Below, piece by piece: positions 18,606-26,587 of a DNA stretch of 64,000 nt; position 1 is the stretch's first letter; the number at the start of each line of letters is the position of its first letter. The stretch spans positions 2,914,001 through 2,978,000 of the forward strand of contig NZ_CP029481.1 in the NCBI RefSeq assembly GCF_003151255.1, read 5' to 3'. The notes beneath the pieces are model-generated. The model worked only from the letters and a program-made list of their open reading frames with translations, was not told the origin of the DNA and searched no databases. The position numbers were made by a program, and so were the translations under genes. The stretch comes from Microvirga sp. 17 mud 1-3 (lineage in GTDB: Bacteria; Pseudomonadota; Alphaproteobacteria; Rhizobiales; Beijerinckiaceae).

Positions 18606-19397
18606 TCACCGGCCCTCGAAGGCCGGCGCGCGTTTCTCGCGGAAGGCCCGGATGCCTTCCATGAAGTCCCGGCTGAAGCCCGCCTCCCGTTGCAGTTCCG
18701 CCTCGAGGGCGAGTTGGGCTTCCAGATCGTTCGAGAGGCTCTGCGCGAGGGCCTGCTTGGTCAGCCGGTAAGCAAGCGCAGGACCACGGGCGAGAGCGGC
18801 CGCGAAGACCGCGACATCCTCCCGGAAGGTCGCATCATCGAAGACCTTGAACACGAGGCCCATGGCCTTGGCGTCCTCGGCAGAGACCTGCTCCGCCGTA
18901 AGCATCAGCGCCAGCGCCCGTTTCGGGCCCACGAGACGCGGCAGGATCCAGGTGCCGCCTGCGTCCGGCACGAGGGCGATCCTGGAAAAAGCCTCCTGGA
19001 GATAGGCGGAGCGTGCCGCCACGACGATGTCGCAGGCGAGCGCGATGTTCATGGAGGCGCCCACCGCGGGACCGTTGAGAGCCGCGATTGTGAGCTTGGG
19101 ATAATTCGCGAGCCTGAGGACCAGAGGATTGTAGTCGCGTGCGAGAGGCGGCCCGAGATCGACCCGGCCCTTCTCGTCGCGGGGCAGGTCCTCGGTCAGG
19201 TCCTGGCCGGACGAAAAGGCGCGTCCCTCCCCGGTGAGCACCACGACCTTGACGGCGTCATCCTCGGCGAACCGTGCGAGCACGTCGCGCAGCTCCGCGT
19301 GCTTTGTGGCGTTGAGGGCATTCAGCTTGTCGGGCCGTGCGAGCATCACGGTGGCGACGGGTCCGTCCGTGGTCACGCGCAAGGTGGTCAGGCTCAT
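18606..19397 (-). CDS. enoyl-CoA hydratase/isomerase
   Basis: A 263-residue crotonase-fold enzyme. The oxyanion-hole segments are A-F-S-S-G-Q-D-L (about 60-67) and L-N-G-P-A-V-G-A-S-M-N-I-A-L-A-C-D (about 107-122). S-R-I-A-L-V-P-D-A-G-G-T-W (about 136-148) carries the Asp often seen in PaaG-type isomerases rather than the Glu pair of classical hydratases. It may therefore act on a phenylacetyl-CoA-like or other acyl-CoA; the substrate cannot be read from the sequence. Its ATG overlaps the stop of the uracil-DNA glycosylase gene by four bases. Confidence 0.85.
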   Translation of the reverse strand: MSLTTLRVTTDGPVATVMLARPDKLNALNATKHAELRDVLARFAEDDAVKVVVLTGEGRAFSSGQDLTEDLPRDEKGRVDLGPPLARDYNPLVLRLANYPKLTIAALNGPAVGASMNIALACDIVVAARSAYLQEAFSRIALVPDAGGTWILPRLVGPKRALALMLTAEQVSAEDAKAMGLVFKVFDDATFREDVAVFAAALARGPALAYRLTKQALAQSLSNDLEAQLALEAELQREAGFSRDFMEGIRAFREKRAPAFEGR

Positions 19398-20059
19398 GCG
19401 GCAGGCTCCTTTTCGTCGCGCGCGAGCATAGAGCGGACTTCGTCGCGAAGCACGGGCAAAAGCTCGGCCTCGAACCAGGGATTCTTCCTGAGCCAGCCGT
19501 TGTTGCGCCAGGAGGGATGCGGCAGCGGCAGGATGCGCGGATGCTGTGGAGCCGAGAGAATCTCGCGCCAGCGCCGCACGGTCTGCGTGAGCCCGTCACG
19601 GAAATTCTCGCCCAGATGCCAGGCCTGGGCGTATTGCCCGATCAGCAGGACGAGTTCGAGGTTCGGCAGCGCCGCGAAGATCGGCGCGCGCCACGTTTCG
19701 GCGCATTCCCGGCGCGGGGGCAGGTCGCCGCCCTTCGCGTCCTGGCCCGGAAAGCACGCGCCCATGGGCACAATGGCGACCTGGGCAGGGTCGTAGAAGG
19801 CCTGCGGATCGAGGCCGAGCCACTCTCGCAGGCGCGCCCCGGACCGGTCCGAGAAGGGGATGCCGCTGGCATGGGCCCGGGTCCCCGGTGCCTGGCTCGC
19901 GATGCAGAGGCGCGCCGTGGGGCTGCCCTGGAGGATCGGGCGCGGCTCATGGGGAAGCGCCGGGCCGTGACGGGGCGCATCGCGGCAGATGCGGCAGGCT
20001 TCGAGCTTGCGGGCGAGAGCATGAAAATCGTCGGCATGAAAATCGTCGGGAGGGGGCAT
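19394..20059 (-). CDS. uracil-DNA glycosylase family protein
   Basis: A 221-residue protein. C-R-I-C near residue 20 lies in the N-terminal Cys region of the family. A-S-Q-A-P-G-T-R-A-H-A-S-G-I-P-F-S-D-R-S-G (about 55-75) is the motif-1 region, V-L-L-I-G-Q-Y-A-Q-A is the central strand, and L-P-L-P-H-P-S-W-R-N is motif 2. It fits the DUF4743-free, Fe-S-type-like UDG superfamily that includes many uncharacterised members, so uracil removal is likely but not proven. The N-terminus holds a small duplication, D-D-F-H-A-D-D-F-H-A. It overlaps the enoyl-CoA hydratase start by 4 bases. Confidence 0.8.
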   Translation of the reverse strand: MPPPDDFHADDFHALARKLEACRICRDAPRHGPALPHEPRPILQGSPTARLCIASQAPGTRAHASGIPFSDRSGARLREWLGLDPQAFYDPAQVAIVPMGACFPGQDAKGGDLPPRRECAETWRAPIFAALPNLELVLLIGQYAQAWHLGENFRDGLTQTVRRWREILSAPQHPRILPLPHPSWRNNGWLRKNPWFEAELLPVLRDEVRSMLARDEKEPAA

Positions 20060-20129
20060 TCCAGGCAGATGGGAATCGAAACCGCCTCGGTGAAGGCGTC
20101 AGGCGAGGACACGAGGTCGCGCAGGCCCG

Positions 20130-20651
20130 TCAATAGAGATGGCTTCGCCGCCATTCCTGGGGTCGGTCGAAAGTGGTGGACCAGATCCCCTTCCCCTGCA
20201 GGCGCGCCTTCGCCTCGAGGATACGGTAATCGCCATAGGCGACCGCAAAGCCATCGGACACCATGCGCGCCCCGATATCCTCCCCGTCCACGAAACAGCG
20301 GGCAAGCAGGCGCTGGTAGCGGTCGCGCCCGGAGACCCGGCATTCCACGTGACGGTTGAGGATCATGCCGAGCAGGGTATCGCGGGCCTTCTCGCCGCAC
20401 AGGATCGGAGTTCCGTTCCGCATGCAGGATTGATTGAGCTCAGGCGCATCGATCCCCTTGAGGCGGATCCGGTTCTCGCCGATCCGGATCGTGTCCCCGT
20501 CCAGCGCGAAGGCGCGGCCCGAAACCTCCCGCCCGCTCGGCTCGAACAGGATCCGGGCGCAGGCGGCCAGGAGGATCGCAAAAACCAGGGACGTGAGCCC
20601 GAGATAGGGTCGGGAGGGTCTGAGACGTCGGCGAACGAAACGTGAGGGCAT
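20130..20651 (-). CDS. thermonuclease (SNase-like) family protein
   Basis: A 173-residue protein with an N-terminal membrane/lipoprotein-like segment (about 15-32, ending L-L-A-A-C, a possible lipobox). An SNase-like fold follows: A-L-D-G-D-T-I-R-I, I-R-L-K-G-I-D-A-P-E-L and R-D-R-Y-Q-R-L-L-A-R-C-F-V-D-G-E-D-I. These hold the Asp, Asp-Thr, Arg and Glu positions of staphylococcal nuclease. It is probably exported or anchored in the envelope. Its start abuts the cobT stop, and about 70 bases separate it from the next gene. Confidence 0.85.
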   Translation of the reverse strand: MPSRFVRRRLRPSRPYLGLTSLVFAILLAACARILFEPSGREVSGRAFALDGDTIRIGENRIRLKGIDAPELNQSCMRNGTPILCGEKARDTLLGMILNRHVECRVSGRDRYQRLLARCFVDGEDIGARMVSDGFAVAYGDYRILEAKARLQGKGIWSTTFDRPQEWRRSHLY

Positions 20652-21677
20652 TCAGGGCAACCGCTCCGATACACCGGCTTGGCTGAAAGTGGCCATATCA
20701 CGATGTATCGTAGCGGCAGTTTTGACAATCCCCATGGCGAGCGCAGCCCCGCTACCCTCCCCGAGGCGCATCCCCAAGGCCAGGAGCGGGATTTTGCCCA
20801 GGCGCTCCAGCACGTCCCTGTGGGCGCCCTCGGCCGAGAGGTGGCCGGCGACGCAATGGTCGATGGTCGCTGGGTGGATGGCGTGGAGGATCGCGGCCGC
20901 GGCGGTGGACACGTAGCCGTCGAGGATCACCGGGATGTGCTGCAGGCGGGCGGCCAGGATCGCGCCCGCCATGGCGGCGATCTCGCGCCCGCCGAGGCGG
21001 CGCAGGATCTCGAGCGGATCCTTCAGGTGATCGCGATGGAACGCGACCGCCTCCTCCACGGCCACAACCTTGCGGGCGAGCCCCTCATCATCGACACCGC
21101 TGCCGCGCCCGACCCAGTGGGCGGCCTCGCCCCCATAGAGGGCCGTATAGATCGCCGCCGCCGTGGTGGTGTTGCCGATGCCGAGTTCGCCCACGGCGAG
21201 CAGGTCCGTGCCGCCCGCAATGGCCTCCATGCCGAACGCCATGGTGGCGACGCAGGCCTTCTCGTCCATGGCGGGCTCGACCACGATGTCCCCGGTCGGC
21301 ATGTCCACCGCGAGATCGAAAACCTTGAAGCCGAGGCCGAGGCCGGCGCAGATCTGGTTGATGGCGGCGCCGCCTGCCGAGAAGTTTTCCAGCATCTGCC
21401 GGTTCACGGAGGACGGATAGGCCGAGACGCCCCGTCCGGCCACGCCGTGGCTGCCGGCGAAGACGCAGACGAGGGGCCGGTCCACGGTGGGACGCGGCTT
21501 GCCCTGCCAGGCGGCGAGCCATTCGTTGAGCCATTCGAGACGGCCGAGGCTTCCGGCCGGCTTCGTCAGCTGCGCCTCCCGCTCCCGCACGGCCGCGACC
21601 GCGGCCTCGTCAGGCCCCGGCATGGTGGTAATCAGGCGCCGGATATCGTCGAACGGGGAGGTCTCAGGGGCACTCAT
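20652..21677 (-). CDS. cobT: nicotinate-nucleotide--dimethylbenzimidazole phosphoribosyltransferase
   Basis: A 341-residue enzyme making alpha-ribazole phosphate for the lower ligand of cobalamin. Landmarks are K-P-A-G-S-L-G-R-L-E near residue 40, F-A-G-S-H-G-V-A-G-R-G-V-S-A-Y-P, E-L-G-I-G-N-T-T-T-A-A-A, A-V-A-F-H-R-D and, near the end, R-L-G-E-G-S-G-A-A-L-A-M, which holds the catalytic Glu. I start at 21677; the longer frame upstream is the complement of cobS. It is divergent from cobS with only 78 bases between, too short for a cobalamin riboswitch. Confidence 0.95.
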   Translation of the reverse strand: MSAPETSPFDDIRRLITTMPGPDEAAVAAVREREAQLTKPAGSLGRLEWLNEWLAAWQGKPRPTVDRPLVCVFAGSHGVAGRGVSAYPSSVNRQMLENFSAGGAAINQICAGLGLGFKVFDLAVDMPTGDIVVEPAMDEKACVATMAFGMEAIAGGTDLLAVGELGIGNTTTAAAIYTALYGGEAAHWVGRGSGVDDEGLARKVVAVEEAVAFHRDHLKDPLEILRRLGGREIAAMAGAILAARLQHIPVILDGYVSTAAAAILHAIHPATIDHCVAGHLSAEGAHRDVLERLGKIPLLALGMRLGEGSGAALAMGIVKTAATIHRDMATFSQAGVSERLP

Positions 21678-21755
21678 GGGGGCTCCGGCCCGAATGGGCG
21701 TTGCGGAAGACGAGATGGCGTGACCTATAACGGCCAAGCCGTGGAGGGTGAAGCT

Positions 21756-22592
21756 ATGTCCGACCAATTGCAGCAGGCTGATGGCATTTCGCCGAAACCT
21801 TGGCAGGAATTTTTCACCGATCTGGCGCGAGCCCTGCGCTTCTATTCCCGCCTGCCGGTGCCCGTCCTGCCTTGGGAGGCCGACCCGCACACGCTCCCGG
21901 ATTTCGGACGAATCATCCGGGTGCTGCCCCTGGCAGGCCTCGTGCTCGGAATCCTGCCCGCCCTCGCCTTCGCGGCCGCCCTTGGCCTTGGCCTCGGCCC
22001 CTGGCTCGCAGCGATCCTCTCGGTCGCGGCCGCAACGGTCACGACGGGCGCCTTCCACGAAGACGGGCTCGCCGACACGGCCGACAGCTTCGGCGGCTCA
22101 ACCCGGGAGCGGCGGCTCGCCATCATGAAGGACAGCCTGATCGGTTCCTTCGGCGCCTGCGCCCTGGTGCTGGACCTTGCCCTGCGCATCGCTGCGCTAG
22201 CGACCCTCGCCGAGCGCGTGGAGCTTTCCGCCGCCATGGGGGCGATTCTCCTCACGGCCGCCCTGTCCCGCGTGGCGGGGCTCGTGCCCCTGGTGTTTCT
22301 GCCGCCTGCCCGGCCCGACGGCGCCGCCCAGGCGGTAGGCCGCCTCGGCCGGGAGAGCTTTTGGCTCGCGGCAGCACTCGCGGCAGGGTTTGCGCTCCTC
22401 CTCGGCCTCGCCGCCGGGCTACCAGCGGCCGGAATCGCCGCCATGGTCCTTGCAGCAGCTCTCGCGGGCATCGCGTTAGCGGGTTTGGCCAAGCGCCATA
22501 TCCAAGGGCAGACCGGCGACATCGCGGGCGCCGCCCAGCAGGTCGCCGAGATCGCTGCGCTGATCGGCCTCTTGATCGCGCTTCGTCCGTAA
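21756..22592 (+). CDS. cobS: adenosylcobinamide-GDP ribazoletransferase (cobalamin synthase)
   Basis: A 278-residue inner-membrane enzyme joining adenosylcobinamide-GDP to alpha-ribazole, the last step of cobalamin assembly. Landmarks are F-Y-S-R-L-P-V-P near the start, T-G-A-F-H-E-D-G-L-A-D-T-A-D-S-F-G-G, the conserved catalytic motif, and R-L-A-I-M-K-D-S-x-I-G-S-F-G. About six hydrophobic segments follow. A GGAGGG site precedes the ATG at 21756. It uses the product of the divergent cobT. Confidence 0.95.
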   Translation: MSDQLQQADGISPKPWQEFFTDLARALRFYSRLPVPVLPWEADPHTLPDFGRIIRVLPLAGLVLGILPALAFAAALGLGLGPWLAAILSVAAATVTTGAFHEDGLADTADSFGGSTRERRLAIMKDSLIGSFGACALVLDLALRIAALATLAERVELSAAMGAILLTAALSRVAGLVPLVFLPPARPDGAAQAVGRLGRESFWLAAALAAGFALLLGLAAGLPAAGIAAMVLAAALAGIALAGLAKRHIQGQTGDIAGAAQQVAEIAALIGLLIALRP

Positions 22593-22610
22593 CGACATGA
22601 TGATCAGATC

Positions 22611-22808
22611 ATGAGCCGCGTCTCCAGCCCCTGCATCCGCGTCTGCACCCTCGATCCCGAAACCGGCCTGTGCGAGGGCTGCGGCCGCACGCGCGACGAG
22701 ATCGGGCACTGGTATCGCCTCACCGAGGACGAGCGGCTGCGCATCATGGCGGAGCTGCCCGAGCGCATGCGCCGGGCCTTCGCGCTCGACGGGAGCGAGC
22801 GCGAGTGA
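22611..22808 (+). CDS. DUF1289 small Cys-rich protein
   Basis: A 65-residue protein with S-P-C-I-R-V-C-x-L-D-P-x-T-G-L-C-x-G-C-G-R-T-x-D-E-I-x-x-W. Its four Cys and closing Trp match DUF1289, a short, widespread proteobacterial family that probably binds iron-sulfur or zinc; function unknown. It follows cobS by 18 bases and overlaps or abuts the protease gene, so the three are likely one transcript. Confidence 0.9.
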   Translation: MSRVSSPCIRVCTLDPETGLCEGCGRTRDEIGHWYRLTEDERLRIMAELPERMRRAFALDGSERE

Positions 22809-22810
22809 CG

Positions 22811-23521
22811 ATGCCGGGCATCCGCGTCCTGGGCAGCGCCCTCCTGGCCGCGGCCTTCCTGACCGGCACCATGGGCGAGGCGCCCCTGGCGGAGCTCAGC
22901 CCGGGCCAGACCGCCCTGCTCCTCGCTTTCGCGGGCTGCTCCCTGTTGATGGCGGCCGCCATCGTGGACGGCTTCTCACGGCACTGGACCCACGGAATCG
23001 AGGCGGTGGCAATCAGCGGTGGGCTGATCGTGGCGGCGCTTGTCACCTATGCGGCGCGGGACGATCTGCAGATGGTTCTGGACCGGGCCATCGGCGACAT
23101 CGCGGATGGGCGCGCGGTGGTGACCGACAAGGGCGAGGTGGTGGCGGCGCGGCGGACCGACGGGAGCTTCATCCTGAACGGCAAGGTCAACGGGCGCGAG
23201 GCCCGCTTCGTCTTCGACACTGGCGCGAGCACCGTGGTCCTACGGGCCGAGCATGCGGCCGATTTCGGCTTCAGCGAAGAGGAGCTGCGCTTCTCGGTTC
23301 CGGTCGCGACTGCCAACGGCTCCGCCCTGGCGGCGCCCGTCACGCTCCGCGCGCTCACGATCGGCTCCATCACGGAACATGACGTGCCGGCCCTCGTGAC
23401 CCGCTCGGGCGCGCTCCATGCCAACCTGCTCGGCATGAGCTTTCTGGAGCGGCTCACGTCCTACGAGGTCCGCGGCAACCGGCTGATCCTGCGGCCGAAG
23501 GACGTTACGCCAGCAGGCTGA
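22811..23521 (+). CDS. TIGR02281-type membrane-anchored aspartic protease
   Basis: About 236 residues. Three hydrophobic segments lie in the first 85 residues. A periplasmic retropepsin-like domain follows with F-V-F-D-T-G-A-S-T-V-V-L (about 135), the single catalytic Asp of the clan AA family, and L-L-G-M-S-F-L-E-R-L near the end. These proteins probably work as dimers; their substrates are unknown. A GTG at 22805 overlapping the DUF1289 stop is an alternative start. The last 17 bases overlap the convergent TauE/SafE gene. Confidence 0.85.
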   Translation: MPGIRVLGSALLAAAFLTGTMGEAPLAELSPGQTALLLAFAGCSLLMAAAIVDGFSRHWTHGIEAVAISGGLIVAALVTYAARDDLQMVLDRAIGDIADGRAVVTDKGEVVAARRTDGSFILNGKVNGREARFVFDTGASTVVLRAEHAADFGFSEEELRFSVPVATANGSALAAPVTLRALTIGSITEHDVPALVTRSGALHANLLGMSFLERLTSYEVRGNRLILRPKDVTPAG

Positions 23522-24356
23522 CGAAGAAGCGGGCGCAGACCGTCAGCAGGAAGATCCCGAAAGCGATCTCCAGCTTGCGCTTCGACAGGCGATGGGCGAG
23601 CCGCGCGCCGACCGGCGCCAGCCAGGCGCTGGTGGGGATGAACAGCAGGAAGCCGACGAGCGAGATGTAACCCAGCGCCAGGGGCGGCTGGAGGGCGACC
23701 ACGTCGGGATAATCCGCCATGCGCGGCCAGCCCGCATAGATGTAGCCGATGGCGCCGGGGATCGAGATCAGGATGCCGAGCCCCGACGAGGTCGCCACCG
23801 CCTGGTGGATGGGCCGGTTGTAGAAGGTCATGAACAGGTTCGAGAGCTGCCCGCCGCCGATGCCCATGAGGGCCGACAGGACGCCAATGATCCAGCCATA
23901 GACGACCATGACGGGCTTCCCGGGCAACTCTGTGCCGAAGCGCCACGAATCCTTGCCGAAGAGAAGCCGGATTGCCGAGATTCCGGCCACCACGACGAAG
24001 ACGGTCTTGAACAGGTCGGCCGGCGCGTAGCGGGCGATCACGCTGCCCATGATCACGCCGACGACCACCGGCACCGCCCAGACCCGCAGGATCGACATGT
24101 CGACCGCGCCCTTGGCCTGATGGGCCCTGAAGGAGCGGATCGAGGTCGGAATGATGATCGCGAGCGAAGTGCCGACGCAGAGCGGCATCCGCACTTCCTC
24201 GGGAACACCGACGAAGCGGAACAACTCGTAGAGGATCGGCACCGCGACCGCCCCGCCCCCGACGCCGAACACTCCTGCCAGAAGCCCGGTAACCGCCCCT
24301 GCGCCGAGCAGGGCGACGATCAGCCATGAAAGGTCGAAAAGGGAGATACCGAGCAT
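23505..24356 (-). CDS. TauE/SafE-family anion permease
   Basis: A 283-residue inner-membrane protein with about eight helices. The duplicated family motif is seen as L-L-A-G-V-F-G-V-G-G-G-A-V-A-V-P-I-L (about 22-40) and L-S-A-L-M-G-I-G-G-G-Q-L-S-N-L-F (about 160-175). The family exports sulfite, sulfoacetate or related organosulfur anions. Sulfate produced by the distant sulfatase is not obviously linked. I use the Met at 24356, which begins M-L-G-I-S-L-F-D-L-S. Confidence 0.9.
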   Translation of the reverse strand: MLGISLFDLSWLIVALLGAGAVTGLLAGVFGVGGGAVAVPILYELFRFVGVPEEVRMPLCVGTSLAIIIPTSIRSFRAHQAKGAVDMSILRVWAVPVVVGVIMGSVIARYAPADLFKTVFVVVAGISAIRLLFGKDSWRFGTELPGKPVMVVYGWIIGVLSALMGIGGGQLSNLFMTFYNRPIHQAVATSSGLGILISIPGAIGYIYAGWPRMADYPDVVALQPPLALGYISLVGFLLFIPTSAWLAPVGARLAHRLSKRKLEIAFGIFLLTVCARFFVSLLA

Positions 24357-24481
24357 TGCGGGGAGCTTTCCAGACGAAGGACGTCGATATGTGACGGAGA
24401 TCGGCCAACAGGGCAAGCATATCGGTGGTGCGCCTCTCCCCGTGTGAGAGGTCGCGCAAACCTGGGATGATGCACCACGTG

Positions 24482-24593
24482 CTCCCCTCCCCCTTGTGGG
24501 GAGGGTTAGGGTGGGGGTGTGAGCGCTGAGCTGAATCCAGGCCGGCGCTCACACCCCCCTCTCCAACTCTCCCCCACAAGGGGGGAGAGGGCA
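24482..24593. repeat. palindromic intergenic repeat, family 1, copy 1
   Basis: An imperfect inverted repeat of about 110 bp. The outer arms are CCTCCCCCTTGTGGGGAGG and its complement near 24570-24590, and the inner arms are GGTGTGAGCGC and GCGCTCACACC. A close relative lies at 33492-33600 inside xdhB. This type is common in Rhizobiales genomes. It lies between the TauE/SafE and ADYC genes. Confidence 0.85.
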
Positions 24594-24636
24594 GGCTAGC
24601 GCTTCCCGAGTCACTCGAAATACTCGGTAGATGCAC

Positions 24637-25413
24637 TCAATGTGCAGCCGAGCGGTTGAAGAGCAGCGCGCGCGGGTCGGCCCGCATGGCAGCCTCGGTG
24701 CAGGATTCCGGACCGAGATGCCCGGCGAGGCGGGGATAGCGCTCCGCCAGGGCCGTGAGGGAAACGTTCTCGGGGATCCGCGGATGCGCGACGCAGAGGG
24801 CGCCGTCGGGGCCCCAGGCGGCCTCGAAGGACAGGGACGGGTTCGGCTCTGAAACCTGGATGTCGAAGCGGTCGTAGATGTCGACGAGGGTGCCGTCGCG
24901 GGTGGTCGGCCGGTCGTCGCCGCCGTAATCGGCGCGCAGCATGTGGATGCAGGCGCGGTGGAGGTCCTGGAGAGGGACGCCATCCCGCGTTTCCCAGGGC
25001 CGGTAGCCCATGAGCACGCATTTGCCCTCGGCGCCGCTGGTGCACGTGAAGGTGAAGCCGCCATTGCGGTCGGGCAGCGCGAGGGCGAGTTGCCGCCCCT
25101 TCGGGTCCGGCCGGCAAATGTTTGCAGGCGGCTCTCCGGGCCGGTGTGTGGAAAGGCTGAAGAGCGGGATGGGCCCGCTCGGTGCAGCCTCCTCCACCAC
25201 GACGGAGTCGATGCGGACTTGGGCCTCCCCGGCTGGACCTGCGAGGTTCAAGGTCAGCCCGGCCAGCGCTTCCCGCCGCAGAACGCGGCCATCGTCGAGG
25301 CTCAGCACGGGGTCCGCCCCTTCCATGCGCAACTGGCCGTCGACCGCAAGGCAGCTGCCGGAGAAGCCGAGACCCAAAAAGAGAGACAGAAGGAATGTGG
25401 CCAGGCTTCGCAT
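24637..25413 (-). CDS. secreted ADYC-domain-like protein
   Basis: A 258-residue protein with a signal peptide (about 1-24). The first mature segment holds L-S-L-D-D-G-R-V-L-R-R and L-T-L-N-L-A-G. The core has I-C-R-P-D, F-T-F-T-C-T-S-G-A-E-G-K-C-V-L-M-G-Y-R-P-W, A-C-I-H-M-L-R-A-D-Y-G-G-D-D-R-P-T-T-R-D-G and, near the end, L-C-V-A-H-P-R. This order resembles the ADYC domain, known as a domain of unknown function, but the motif Cys is Gly here (A-D-Y-G). Seven or more Cys in the mature part suggest disulfides. It starts 53 bases after the NGLSV-repeat gene on the same strand and is probably co-transcribed. Confidence 0.65.
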   Translation of the reverse strand: MRSLATFLLSLFLGLGFSGSCLAVDGQLRMEGADPVLSLDDGRVLRREALAGLTLNLAGPAGEAQVRIDSVVVEEAAPSGPIPLFSLSTHRPGEPPANICRPDPKGRQLALALPDRNGGFTFTCTSGAEGKCVLMGYRPWETRDGVPLQDLHRACIHMLRADYGGDDRPTTRDGTLVDIYDRFDIQVSEPNPSLSFEAAWGPDGALCVAHPRIPENVSLTALAERYPRLAGHLGPESCTEAAMRADPRALLFNRSAAH

Positions 25414-25466
25414 GGAAGGCTCCGCAGCAGGAATGGAGCCTCCGACAGGAGGCTCCGGAGATGCGC

Positions 25467-25793
25467 CTAGCGCAGGCGGACGACCGAACCGTCCTGCAGC
25501 GTGAGGGAGGCGGGCTGCACGGCGCTTGCTCCAGCGGCCAGACCCTTGGCCTCCTGGCCGTTCACGCTGAGCCCATTGACGCTCAAGCCGTTGACGCTCA
25601 AGCCGTTCACGCTCAGACCGTTAACGCTGAGGCCATTGACGCTCAGCCCATTCACGCTGAGGCCATTCACACTGAGCCCATTTACACTGAGGCCGTTCAC
25701 GCTCAGGCCGTTAGCCGTCTCGTGGGCCATGGCGCCTGTTGCCGAAAGGGCGATGGCGGCACCGAGCGTCAGGATATGAAAGCGCGTAAACAT
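25467..25793 (-). CDS. secreted NGLSV pentapeptide-repeat protein
   Basis: A 108-residue protein. Residues 1-23 form a signal peptide ending G-A-M-A. After H-E-T-A come exactly ten perfect N-G-L-S-V units (about 28-77), then N-G-Q-E-A-K-G-L-A-A-G, a short linker and the ending L-T-L-Q-D-G-S-V-V-R-L-R. Synonymous codons differ freely between units, so the peptide is under selection. I use the ATG at 25793 with GGAG 7 bases upstream; an earlier ATG lies four codons away. A pentapeptide period with central Leu suggests a beta-helix of the pentapeptide-repeat type, though N-G-L-x-x is not the usual A-(D/N)-L-x-x. Function unknown. Confidence 0.85.
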   Translation of the reverse strand: MFTRFHILTLGAAIALSATGAMAHETANGLSVNGLSVNGLSVNGLSVNGLSVNGLSVNGLSVNGLSVNGLSVNGLSVNGQEAKGLAAGASAVQPASLTLQDGSVVRLR

Positions 25794-25873
25794 GATCTTC
25801 TCCATGAAAGGATTTGGGAATGGACTTTGCCGGCGCAGCCCCATGGCGACGCTGACGGAGAGGAATATTTATT

Positions 25874-25887
25874 GAATAACGTTACAG
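25874..25887 (-). promoter_or_regulatory. shared NGL upstream motif, site 1
   Basis: On the minus strand it reads CTGTAACGTTATTC, 81 bases before the ATG of the NGLSV gene. The same motif with one change lies at 26588-26601, a similar distance before the second NGL gene. It could be a promoter element or an operator. Confidence 0.5.
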
Positions 25888-26152
25888 TCAAGCTACATTA
25901 TTGCACGAAATGGCAATATAGTTTCGAAACCTTTGAAGCGCAGTGGTAGGCCATGTTGTCGGCGGGCCTGGCGAACATAAAATGCGAGCCATTCCGCAGC
26001 ACCCTAAGGATTAACTACCTATTAACTCTAGGGCTCCTTCGACACGAACTCAGGGTCACGCGCGCCGGTGCACATGCCACCTTCCAGGCACCCGAAGCGT
26101 CCCCCGGACACGGGCTGATCCTGCCCTGCCGGTGACGGAGACCTCCAAACGC

Positions 26153-26182
26153 AAAAGGCCCTCCCGCCGGAGCGGGAGGGCC
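26153..26182 (-). terminator. intrinsic terminator of the second NGL gene
   Basis: A perfect 11-bp stem, GGCCCTCCCGC on the plus strand with a CGGA loop, followed on the minus strand by TTTT. It lies 26 bases past the stop of the gene at 26208. Confidence 0.85.
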
Positions 26183-26207
26183 CGTTGGACCGATATAAGG
26201 TCGGTTC

Positions 26208-26516
26208 TTACTTCAGGGAAACGGACGATCCATCCTGCAGGACGATCCCCTTCACGCGGACCGTACCGGCCTTCGTGCCATTGGTGGCGAGACCGTTGGC
26301 CGACAGTCCGTTCGCGGAGAGCCCGTTTGTCGCGAGCCCGTTCGCCGAAAGGCCATTCATAGCCAAGCCGTTCATAGCCAAGCCGTTCATGGCCAAGCCA
26401 TTGGCCGAAAGGCCATTTTGGGCCAAGCCGTTGGCCGTGAACGTCGCCCCCGCTTCCGTCGCCAGAAACAAACCGGCGGCGGCCGCGAGGATCGCGGCAC
26501 TGGTGGAAAGACGCAT
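26208..26516 (-). CDS. secreted NGLxx pentapeptide-repeat protein
   Basis: A 102-residue protein with a signal peptide (1-24, ending E-A-G-A). After T-F-T-A come exactly ten N-G-L units with variable last two residues (A-Q, S-A, A-M, A-M, A-M, S-A, A-T, S-A, S-A, A-T), then N-G-T-K-A-G and the ending I-V-L-Q-D-G-S-S-V-S-L-K. The unit number, the closing N-G…G and the L-x-Q-D-G-S tail match the NGLSV protein, so the two are paralogs. AGGGAG precedes the ATG. It has its own terminator and shares an upstream motif with the first gene. Export is clear; function unknown. Confidence 0.85.
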   Translation of the reverse strand: MRLSTSAAILAAAAGLFLATEAGATFTANGLAQNGLSANGLAMNGLAMNGLAMNGLSANGLATNGLSANGLSANGLATNGTKAGTVRVKGIVLQDGSSVSLK

Positions 26517-26587
26517 GGTGATACTCCCTTTTGCAAGTGACGAAGGCCTCGCAAAGCGCGACCTTCATGCGGGAGTCATCATAAAGC

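Larger units (their letters stand above)
25794..26207. other. intergenic stretch between the two NGL-repeat genes
   Basis: No gene. It holds the promoter side of the NGLSV gene, with a 14-base motif (25874-25887) shared with the second NGL gene and a GTTTCGAAAC palindrome at 25921-25930. It also holds the terminator of the second gene at 26153-26182. Confidence 0.5.

Noticed and set aside
21678..21755. Possible cobalamin riboswitch before cobT or cobS
   Set aside because: The gap is only 78 bases and shows no B12-box sequence.
25560..25720. Short-period repeats that might suggest a CRISPR array
   Set aside because: The period is 15 bases with no spacers, and the repeats encode the NGLSV units in frame.
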